The notes beneath the pieces were generated by a model, which saw only the letters and a program-made list of their open reading frames with translations, was not told where the DNA came from and ran no database searches. The translations under genes and the position numbers were made by a program. A stretch of 21,934 bases of DNA from CAKRZE01 sp045617585 (GTDB lineage: Bacteria; Bacillota; Clostridia; Oscillospirales; CAG-272): NCBI GenBank assembly GCA_045617585.1, contig JAZLIW010000148.1:1-21934 (forward strand), written 5' to 3'. Of the stretch, positions 16,177-21,934 are shown piece by piece; position 1 is the first letter of the stretch, and the number at the start of each line of letters is the position of its first letter.

Positions 16177-17001
16177 ATGGAAAAAAATCTGACTTCGTTT
16201 GAAGCATATCTGATCCGGGACGAAAAGAGGGAGGCGACGGTCCGGAAATACGTCCGGGACGTAAAAGCGTTTCTCGGGTGGCTCGGAGACGATAAGCTCT
16301 GCAAGGAAAAGGTGATCGCATACAAGGAAGAGCTGCGGCGCCGCTACCAGCCGGCAGGCGTGAACGGAAGGCTCGTTGCGGTCAACCGGTACCTCGGATA
16401 TCTCGGGAAAGGGAACTGCCGCGTCCGGCTGCTGAAAATCCAGCAGCGTCTCTTCGCGGAGGAGGACCGGGAACTGACTTTGGCGGAATACCGCCGTCTG
16501 ATCCGGTGCGCCGGAAAAAAGCGGATCTATTACGTGATGCAGACGATCTGCGGCACGGGGATCCGGGTCAGCGAGCTGCAATTCGTCACGGTCGAAGCAG
16601 TCCGGACGGGAAGGGCGGAGATCGACAACAAGGGCAAATCCCGCGTGGTCCTGATCCCGGAGAGCGTGAGAGAAATGCTGCGGGAATATTGCAGAAGGAG
16701 CGGCAGGGAAAGCGGCAGCGTCTTCGTGACGCGATGCGGAAATCCCCTGGACCGTTCCAACGTCTGGCAGGAAATGAAAGCGCTGTGCGAGGCGGCGGAC
16801 GTCAGCCCGAAAAAGGTCTTTCCGCACAATCTGCGGCATCTGTTCGCACGCACGTATTACCAAATAAAAAAAGACATCGTGCGCCTCGCGGATATCCTCG
16901 GGCACAGCAGTGTCAATACGACGCGGATCTATACGGCGGAGAGCGGCGAAGCCCATTTTCAGGGCGTCAATGCCGTCGGAAGAATGCTGTTTACCACGTA
17001 A
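16177..17001 (+). CDS. Tyrosine recombinase (XerC/D-like), probable DNA invertase of the adjacent switch
   Basis: 274 residues; the ATG has AAGGAGA upstream. The N-terminal SAM-like core-binding domain (about 1-90, FEAYLIRDEKREATVRKYV) precedes a complete catalytic domain: Arg130 (GTGIRVSEL), Lys154 (NKGKSR), His217 and Arg220 (HNLRH), His243 (LGHSS) and nucleophile Tyr252 (TRIYT). The length is that of Xer/fim-type enzymes, without the extra arm-binding domain of phage integrases. Its last codons and stop lie inside one copy of a 22-bp inverted repeat whose partner is 231 bp downstream, which points to promoter inversion rather than chromosome dimer resolution or prophage integration. In the present orientation the strong promoter inside the invertible segment reads back across this gene as antisense. 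No phage or conjugation genes are nearby. Confidence 0.9.
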   Translation: MEKNLTSFEAYLIRDEKREATVRKYVRDVKAFLGWLGDDKLCKEKVIAYKEELRRRYQPAGVNGRLVAVNRYLGYLGKGNCRVRLLKIQQRLFAEEDRELTLAEYRRLIRCAGKKRIYYVMQTICGTGIRVSELQFVTVEAVRTGRAEIDNKGKSRVVLIPESVREMLREYCRRSGRESGSVFVTRCGNPLDRSNVWQEMKALCEAADVSPKKVFPHNLRHLFARTYYQIKKDIVRLADILGHSSVNTTRIYTAESGEAHFQGVNAVGRMLFTT

Positions 17002-17013
17002 TTACGATTCCGT
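16992..17013 (+). repeat. Left inverted repeat (IR-L) of the invertible segment
   Basis: 22 bases reading TACCACG then TAATTACGATTCCGT. The reverse complement of 17245-17266 is identical except for A in place of G at 16998. The repeat contains the 10-base palindrome CGTAATTACG (16997-17006) and the recombinase stop codon (16999-17001). Confidence 0.93.
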
Positions 17014-17021
17014 GGTTTTTT
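16993..17021 (+). terminator. Weak hairpin plus T-run at the end of the recombinase gene
   Basis: ACCACG (16993-16998) pairs with CGTGGT (17011-17016) around a 12-base loop and leads into a run of T ending at 17021. The stem is short and the loop large, so it would terminate poorly. It exists only in the present orientation because its 3' arm lies partly inside the invertible segment. Confidence 0.4.
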
Positions 17022-17049
17022 CTGCGTCAATTCTCCGATACAGTAAAGG

Positions 17050-17078
17050 ATTATATCATAACGACGTTTATTTTTCAA
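17050..17078 (-). promoter_or_regulatory. Strong extended -10 promoter inside the invertible segment, now pointing left
   Basis: Read on the minus strand: -35 TTGAAA (17078-17073), a 17-base spacer, and -10 TATAAT (17055-17050) preceded by TGA, an extended -10. This is the best sigma-A match in the window. As oriented here it transcribes leftward through IR-L and across the recombinase gene as antisense; after inversion it would point to the signal peptidase and adhesin genes. Confidence 0.85.
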
Positions 17079-17182
17079 GTCAAGAGGACGTATTTTAACA
17101 AAAAGTTCATAATTTTGCATGGTCAAAAAGCCGAAATAGGAGGATTCCGGCGAAGTCGGGTATCTTAAAACGTCTTAGTTCC

Positions 17183-17210
17183 TTGCTCGTTAAATAACAA
17201 GAGTTATAAT
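17183..17210 (+). promoter_or_regulatory. Weaker promoter inside the invertible segment, now pointing right
   Basis: TTGCTC (17183-17188), 16 bases, then a perfect TATAAT (17205-17210). The spacer contains an imperfect palindrome (CTCGTTA, AA, TAACAAG at 17186-17201) that could bind a repressor. The transcript would begin near 17217 and enter the hairpin at 17229-17275 almost at once. Confidence 0.65.
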
Positions 17211-17228
17211 ATAAAAGAAAAAATAGGT

Positions 17229-17275
17229 AAAGCGATATTGCATAACGGAATCGTAATTATGTGGTATCGCTTTTT
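17229..17275 (+). terminator. Orientation-dependent terminator hairpin straddling the right inverted repeat
   Basis: AAAGCGATA (17229-17237) pairs perfectly with TATCGCTTT (17265-17273). The stem continues through three G-U pairs and then CATAA (17241-17245) with TTATG (17257-17261), giving about 17 pairs around an 11-base loop, and ends in TTTTT (17271-17275). The whole 5' arm lies inside the invertible segment and the end of the 3' arm outside, so the full hairpin exists only in this orientation. Confidence 0.75.
17245..17266 (-). repeat. Right inverted repeat (IR-R) of the invertible segment
   Basis: Its reverse complement reads TACCACA then TAATTACGATTCCGT, matching IR-L at 21 of 22 positions; the difference is T at 17260. 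The match ends abruptly on both sides, which sets the repeat length at 22 bases. Confidence 0.93.
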
Positions 17276-17317
17276 GCGTTCTCCGGTTTTGCAGGATGAT
17301 GGGAGTAATATTTCATT

Positions 17318-17905
17318 TTGGGAAAGAAGAAAGAGAATGCTCCGGTCGCTGAGCTGCCGGAACTCGAAGCGGAACTGAAGCGGGTCAACTACCGCACCAG
17401 ATTCCGCAAGCTTCTGCGCAGCACGGTCTATACGCTGATCGTGGTCGCGGCAGCGGCGGTGCTCGTCGCCGTCCTGTTCATGCCGGTCATCCGCATCTAC
17501 GGCAATTCGATGACGCCAACCATCGCGGAAGGGCAGATCGTCGTCCCCGTCAAGGGGACGGACGTGGAGCGCGGCGATATCGTCGGCGTCTATTACGGCA
17601 GTAAACTGCTGATCAAGCGGTGCATCGCCACCGCGGGACAATGGGTGGATATCGACGAAGACGGCAACGTCTACGTGGACGGAGAACTCATTGACGAGCC
17701 TTACCTCACGGAAAAGGCTCTTGGCAATACCAACATCACACTTCCTTATCAGGTCCCCGAAACGTCGATCTTCGTGATGGGGGACCACCGCTCCGAGTCG
17801 GTCGACAGCCGCAATACCTCGGTCGGCTGCATCGACGTGGAAAACGTGGTAGGGAAAATACTGTTCAGGGTCTGGCCGTTCGACGTTTTCGGCGCCCTGC
17901 AATAA
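17318..17905 (+). CDS. lepB: Signal peptidase I (serine-lysine type), linked to the surface adhesin
   Basis: 195 residues. Start TTG at 17318: the frame has a stop at 17306-17308 and no ATG or GTG near; GGGAG (17301-17305) lies 12 bases upstream, so initiation is probably weak. The cytoplasmic tail has an acidic then basic stretch (ELPELEAELKRVN), followed by one membrane helix (about 36-57) and the extracellular catalytic domain. The nucleophile Ser64 is in YGNSMTPTI, the general base Lys100 in LLIKRCIA, and GDHRSESVDSR is the conserved box E. It cleaves signal peptides on the outer membrane face. It is first after the invertible switch and 36 bases before the adhesin gene, so it probably serves that protein, as signal peptidases in pilus loci do. 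No sortase gene lies in the window. Confidence 0.9.
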   Translation: MGKKKENAPVAELPELEAELKRVNYRTRFRKLLRSTVYTLIVVAAAAVLVAVLFMPVIRIYGNSMTPTIAEGQIVVPVKGTDVERGDIVGVYYGSKLLIKRCIATAGQWVDIDEDGNVYVDGELIDEPYLTEKALGNTNITLPYQVPETSIFVMGDHRSESVDSRNTSVGCIDVENVVGKILFRVWPFDVFGALQ

Positions 17906-17941
17906 ATCGCGAAAACACGGCAATTTTTATCAGGAGAAACA

Positions 17942-20900
17942 ATGGAAGATCTGATTCAGTCAAGAACCGAACAACTGAATAAAGAGCACCGTATCCATAC
18001 CGTCTGGCTCCGGATCGTGACGGTCCTTGCGGCGATCGTGGTCTTCTGCACGACTTACGCGCTGATCATTCCCGCGATCACGTGGGAACGGACGCTGATC
18101 TGTGAGCTGGACGAGCATACGCATAACGACGCGTGCTATCAGGACGGAAAGCTGATCTGCGGCAGGGAAGAGCACGTCCATACCGAGGCTTGCTTCGACG
18201 CCGTGCCCTCGGAAAAAACGGTCTATCTCTGCGGCAAGACCGCGCACGTTCACGACGCTTCCTGCTATTTTGAGGACGGGACGCTGAAATGTACGATCGA
18301 GGAGCATATCCACGACAAGATGTGCCTGCCGCTCGCGGTCCGGGCAAAGCTCTTCCGCGCCGCGGCGCCGGTCAGCGGGATGGAACACAAGGAAGACCCG
18401 GATACGAGCGCGATCCAGAGCTGGTTCTCGCCTTATAACGGTAAAAACGACGGACGTGTCGCCGCGGATAAGTCGGTCACCTACGACGACGACTACCGCT
18501 TTGAGATCGTGCTTTCCGCCCTCGGTCAGTCCTATAAGGAACAGATCGCGGAGGAGGACCGGATCCATCCCGACGTCGTCTTCATCCTCGATATGTCACG
18601 TTCGATGTTCTCGAACAACGTCAGCGACGGGTCAGGCGGGCAGATCACGCGTGCGGAAGCAGTCGTCAATGCTGTCAACCACTCGATTGCGGAGCTTCTT
18701 GAGAAGGACCCCGATACGCGGATCGGGATCGTGGCATACGGCAACACGTATTATGACGATCGCCTGAATCTTGAACTCGGCAAGTACCGTCTTCCCGCCT
18801 CCGCCGGCGATAATTACCTGACGTACGACGACGATTATCAACTCGTGGACGGTACACGACTCATGCACATTCCGCTCAGCGAACTGAGTACCGGAACGCA
18901 TTCCTATACGGTGGACCATCACGGTTTCACGAACGTGGAACACACGTTGAGGATCACGAGAAGCGGTACGAATTACAGTATCACGTTTTCCAGTTCGGAG
19001 GGTTCAAACAACGGGACACTCGAAACCGGTACCGCCTCCAACCCCAAACATTTGACGGGTATCACGACGCAGAATACCGGCAGAACGCAATATAACATGG
19101 AGTTTGTCAACGACGGCACGTACCTTGACGTATATATGAAGTATTCCCAAAGTTCTTCAGACGGTACCACGTATGCTGTCGGTATCAACAGTCAACTGAT
19201 TGATACCGCGACCGGCAAACGGGTGAGCAGCAAGCCGTTTATCGGTTTTGAAGGCACCTATACGCAGGCAGGCATCGTCGCGGCGGCAGAAATGCTTGCC
19301 AACAACGCCGAGACAAACCGGATCCCCTCGATCATCCTGATCTCCGACGGTGAACCAACCTACGCGTACGCCTACGACGTTGACAATCCCGGAGAACTGC
19401 TGACCGCGTTCGACAGCAACGGGATGGAGACCAGGAATACGAACGACTATGGCTACGTGGGAAGTCACGGGAAGTTCGGCAGCGGTGCGTCCGGTGAATT
19501 GACGCAGGACGGTACGACTTACGTCCCGGGTGCGACCGGACGAACCAATAACTCCCGCGGTGCTTTGATGGGCTACTACACCATCCGCACGGCGATGTAT
19601 GCCAAGGAACTGATGTATAACGCGTACTATAACGCGTTCCTGACGAACCATACGGCGCAGGACGCGGCAGACATGGCGGACGCGATGTTCTTCTCGGTCG
19701 GACCGGGCGTCACGTCTCTGTACGGCAAAACGGTGCTGAGCCCGGGCTCCGCATCCACGGTTGACCCGACGAAGACCAACTACGAGGCTTGCGCGACCAG
19801 TACCGAACATACGTCCGGTACGGGCGGAGACAGCGGTATCACGCCGCAGCGTCTGTATCAGATCCTGAGTACCAGCGTGACTGCCGGCGATATGCAGTAC
19901 GTGAACTACGCCGACTATTCGGTCGCCGGCAATATGTCCGCCGGACAGATCAACAGCGGCATGGACAACATCATCAACCGCATCAAGGCGATCCCGCGTC
20001 CGGTCTTTGAGAGAAAAGAAACATTCTCCTACGACATGCTCGATGCGGAGAACCTCATCACCTTCATCGATACGCTCGGGGAAGATATGCTGGTCACCGG
20101 GACCTTCGCCCTCACGTACGAGAACGACGATTATCCGGCAGTGAGGGCGGAAACGGGCGGGACGTTCGATTCCGACAGCCCGCTTTACCCCGGCTGCAGC
20201 TACGACCGGTACGCGTTCGCGGGCAACGTCATTGAGGCGAGCACGGGAGCTGCACTGGACCTGAAGGAGGTCCGCCTCTACGTCGTCACGAACGGGGACG
20301 GCGATCAGGTCGTCGTATGGCAGTATCCGTCGACGCTCCTCCCCACCATCTATCACGTGGAGGATACCAACACCTTCCACGGGGCACAGCCGATCCGCCT
20401 GACCTACAAGGTCCAGACCGACGGCGAGGCACTTCCCGGCGTCCTGTATCAGACCAACAGTACGGACGACGTCGCGTCGATGACCTTCCGCGTCAGCGAC
20501 GACAACCCGTACTATGATACCGGCTACGTTCCCGAGTATCACGCAAAATCCGAGAACAAGACCTCGACCGAGCCGTATTCCTACGACGCCGATCATACGT
20601 CGGCGAAGCAGATGGAAGCGCTCCTCGGCAACAACGGTATCCTGATGGTGCCCTTCGATCTCGAGATCAAGAAGGTCTGGGAGGATTCCAACCCCGACGG
20701 CATTACGTCGGTCGGCGTCAATATGTACGCGGACGGAGTCCTCAAGGAGCACTTCACGCTCGGTACCGCGAACAGCTGGACGAAAAAATTCACGAATCTG
20801 CCCGTCTTTGATGAGGACGGTGCCAAGATCACGTATTCCTTCGTGGAGGATTCCGTACCCGGCTATAAACCGGCGATCGGCGAAATGATCCAGGACGTCA

Positions 20901-21910
20901 CGACGGAAGAAGTGCTCGTTACTCCTGGGTACGACGTTGCTGCCAAGTGGGTTGAGTTCAACCCGAGAAATATGGAAAACGGTACGTCGGAAAGCGGGGT
21001 ACGGATCCGACGGAGCGGAGGAAACTATATCTACAATAACAGCGGTACGTTGGCTTCAATCGATACGTTCAGCAATACGAACGCATATAAATGGACCGTT
21101 TCGAGAAGAAGCGACGGTACTTTCCGGATCCGCAGCGCAAGCAATACAAATAATTATATCAATTTCAGCAGCAGCGATTCTACGTACAAATTTGCTTCAA
21201 ACGGCGATACAAGAAATCTGTCGCTCAACAGCAGCGGTAAGATCTATTACAATAACAGCGGTACGAATATGTATCTCCGTGTAAGAAACTCCGGTGCTGT
21301 CGAGGCAACAAACAGTTCTTCCAACGGTTCTGCACTGATATTTGAAAAATATCAGGATGCAGTGCACGTCGACCCCGTGTACGATACGGTAACGACGGTC
21401 CTATACAAGGTCAAGATCACGAACACGCCCTTTACCGAGATGCCGGTGGAAAAACAGTGGGATTCCCCGGAATCGGCGTCGCTCGGTCCGATCACGGTCG
21501 CGGTCTATCAGAAGAACGGCGATGTGGTCGAAAAGGTGACGGGAAGCGATCTCGTGATCTCCGCCGCCACCGACTGGAAAGGGAAGATCAAGATCAAGGA
21601 TCTCGGACTTGATTTCACGAACGAGACCTACTATATCGCGGAGAACGCGTCGGATCTCTATATCGCGGACTACGCGGGCGGCGAAAAGGCATACGTCTCG
21701 GACGGGACGAGGACCTTCCTCGCGGTCAAGCTTGACCCGAACGCATCCGATAAGATCATCGTCAAAAACACGAAGACCTACGCCCTGCCCGATACGGGCG
21801 GGAACGGCGTCTGCCCCATCGTTATAACCGGTATCTGCCTGATCGCGATACCGCTTATATACTTCGTTCTGAATCCGAGGCGCAAGCGCGAAAGGAGGAC
21901 GGAAGAGTAA
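17942..21910 (+). CDS. Large sortase-anchored adhesin/pilin-like protein: CxHxHxC repeats, VWA, Cna_B domains, LPDTG
   Basis: 1322 residues; the ATG has AGGAGA upstream. In order: a membrane-type signal (about 21-50); four copies of C-x4-H-x-H-x3-C starting at Cys54, 73, 97 and 117; a VWA domain with a full metal site, DMSRS (Asp217, Ser219, Ser221), a Thr at 439 or 441, and SDGEP (Asp469), interrupted by an insertion of about 150 residues; a central beta region (about 685-900); a Cna_B domain from LEIKKVW (Lys910 or 911) through Glu969 to ITNTP (Asn1161), itself split by a Ser/Asn-rich domain at about 998-1140; a second Cna_B domain (VEKQW, YYIAE, IVKNT); LPDTG (1282-1286), a membrane helix and NPRRKRERR. 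The Lys, Glu and Asn trios would form isopeptide bonds. It is likely a cell-wall-anchored tip adhesin or pilin whose expression depends on the upstream switch. Its binding target is unknown. Confidence 0.9.
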   Translation: MEDLIQSRTEQLNKEHRIHTVWLRIVTVLAAIVVFCTTYALIIPAITWERTLICELDEHTHNDACYQDGKLICGREEHVHTEACFDAVPSEKTVYLCGKTAHVHDASCYFEDGTLKCTIEEHIHDKMCLPLAVRAKLFRAAAPVSGMEHKEDPDTSAIQSWFSPYNGKNDGRVAADKSVTYDDDYRFEIVLSALGQSYKEQIAEEDRIHPDVVFILDMSRSMFSNNVSDGSGGQITRAEAVVNAVNHSIAELLEKDPDTRIGIVAYGNTYYDDRLNLELGKYRLPASAGDNYLTYDDDYQLVDGTRLMHIPLSELSTGTHSYTVDHHGFTNVEHTLRITRSGTNYSITFSSSEGSNNGTLETGTASNPKHLTGITTQNTGRTQYNMEFVNDGTYLDVYMKYSQSSSDGTTYAVGINSQLIDTATGKRVSSKPFIGFEGTYTQAGIVAAAEMLANNAETNRIPSIILISDGEPTYAYAYDVDNPGELLTAFDSNGMETRNTNDYGYVGSHGKFGSGASGELTQDGTTYVPGATGRTNNSRGALMGYYTIRTAMYAKELMYNAYYNAFLTNHTAQDAADMADAMFFSVGPGVTSLYGKTVLSPGSASTVDPTKTNYEACATSTEHTSGTGGDSGITPQRLYQILSTSVTAGDMQYVNYADYSVAGNMSAGQINSGMDNIINRIKAIPRPVFERKETFSYDMLDAENLITFIDTLGEDMLVTGTFALTYENDDYPAVRAETGGTFDSDSPLYPGCSYDRYAFAGNVIEASTGAALDLKEVRLYVVTNGDGDQVVVWQYPSTLLPTIYHVEDTNTFHGAQPIRLTYKVQTDGEALPGVLYQTNSTDDVASMTFRVSDDNPYYDTGYVPEYHAKSENKTSTEPYSYDADHTSAKQMEALLGNNGILMVPFDLEIKKVWEDSNPDGITSVGVNMYADGVLKEHFTLGTANSWTKKFTNLPVFDEDGAKITYSFVEDSVPGYKPAIGEMIQDVTTEEVLVTPGYDVAAKWVEFNPRNMENGTSESGVRIRRSGGNYIYNNSGTLASIDTFSNTNAYKWTVSRRSDGTFRIRSASNTNNYINFSSSDSTYKFASNGDTRNLSLNSSGKIYYNNSGTNMYLRVRNSGAVEATNSSSNGSALIFEKYQDAVHVDPVYDTVTTVLYKVKITNTPFTEMPVEKQWDSPESASLGPITVAVYQKNGDVVEKVTGSDLVISAATDWKGKIKIKDLGLDFTNETYYIAENASDLYIADYAGGEKAYVSDGTRTFLAVKLDPNASDKIIVKNTKTYALPDTGGNGVCPIVITGICLIAIPLIYFVLNPRRKRERRTEE
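21032..21049 (+). repeat. 18-bp direct repeat inside the adhesin gene, copy 1
   Basis: TACAATAACAGCGGTACG occurs here and again at 21248-21265, 216 bases apart and in the same reading frame (both encode YNNSGT). It marks an internal duplication in the Ser/Asn-rich inserted domain. Confidence 0.85.
21248..21265 (+). repeat. 18-bp direct repeat inside the adhesin gene, copy 2
   Basis: An identical second copy of the 18-base unit at 21032-21049. Recombination between the copies would delete 72 codons in frame. Confidence 0.85.
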
Positions 21911-21934
21911 CCTGCCTCCCATGACGCGGCAAAT

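Larger units (their letters stand above)
16992..17266. other. Putative invertible DNA segment (phase-variation switch)
   Basis: The two 22-bp inverted repeats (21 of 22 bases match) bound 231 bp of distinctly AT-rich DNA between a tyrosine recombinase gene and a surface-protein operon. The interior holds one promoter pointing left (17050-17078) and one pointing right (17183-17210), and contributes one arm of a terminator hairpin that crosses the right repeat. It also contains a six-codon reading frame (17119-17139) and an AGGAGG (17138-17143) with no usable start codon after it. Inversion would exchange the promoters and break the hairpin. The repeats and promoters are seen; inversion itself is inferred from the neighbouring recombinase and from known recombinase-flipped promoters in gut bacteria. 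Confidence 0.85.

Noticed and set aside
16177..17001. Prophage or integrative-element integrase with att sites
   Set aside because: No tRNA target, no phage or conjugation genes, no arm-binding domain, and the repeats are inverted with a short promoter-bearing interior.
17130..17215. Riboswitch (for example c-di-GMP type) in the leader of the surface operon
   Set aside because: I looked for the conserved core motifs of common classes and found only short hairpins; the AT-rich region is better explained by promoters and repeats.
17296..17340. ATG at 17296 or 17299 as the signal peptidase start
   Set aside because: Both are in another frame that stops soon after; the peptidase frame requires the TTG at 17318 (or the rare ATT at 17315).
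21911..21934. Possible terminator or next gene after the adhesin
   Set aside because: Only 24 bases remain and no hairpin or start signal is visible in them.

Overview
The window looks like chromosomal DNA of a fairly GC-rich, Gram-positive anaerobic gut bacterium of the Clostridia type (roughly 60% GC judged by eye). The grounds are AGGAGG-type ribosome binding sites, sigma-A-like promoters, two secreted proteins with lipoprotein-like signal peptides, a sortase-anchored LPDTG surface protein with the C-x4-H-x-H-x3-C repeats seen in gut Firmicutes adhesins, and a MurE of the L-Lys-type Gram-positive branch. Every real gene lies on the + strand.

Layout. (1) 1-663: the 3' end of a beta-helix protein, followed by a terminator. 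(2) 747-8263: a carbohydrate operon with its own promoter and terminator, encoding a GH31 glycosidase lipoprotein with C-terminal carbohydrate-binding-like modules, a GxGYxYP-family lipoprotein, and a 1-phosphofructokinase-type sugar kinase. (3) 8315-13969: a four-gene operon encoding a MurE of the Lys-type branch, a glutamine-dependent asparagine synthetase, a D-aspartate-ligase-like ATP-grasp enzyme and an arginase. The most economical reading is a peptidoglycan side-chain or cross-bridge system (a third residue with a free side-chain amine, D-Asp attached to it, the Asp amidated), with arginase possibly supplying ornithine. (4) About 14000-16157: comEC, whose 5' end appears out of frame with its only good ATG and whose C-terminal metallo-beta-lactamase-like domain has lost the HxHxDH aspartate. 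(5) 16177-21910: a phase-variation locus.

The phase-variation locus is the most interesting part. A complete single-domain-pair tyrosine recombinase (274 aa) ends inside one copy of a 22-bp inverted repeat (16992-17013). The second copy (17245-17266, one mismatch) lies 231 bp away. The AT-rich segment between them carries two outward-pointing sigma-A-like promoters: a strong extended -10 promoter that now points left, away from the downstream genes, and a weaker one that points right. In the present orientation the rightward transcript runs at once into a long hairpin with a T-tract that straddles the right repeat, so its 5' arm is inside the invertible segment and its 3' arm outside. Flipping the segment would remove that arm and point the strong promoter at the downstream signal peptidase I gene and the 1322-aa VWA/Cna_B/LPDTG adhesin gene. 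I therefore infer a recombinase-controlled ON/OFF switch, captured here in the OFF orientation, that combines promoter inversion with an orientation-dependent terminator. The repeat mismatch is silent in the recombinase gene (last codon ACG or ACA, both Thr).

No tRNA, rRNA, CRISPR array, insertion sequence or known riboswitch was recognised.
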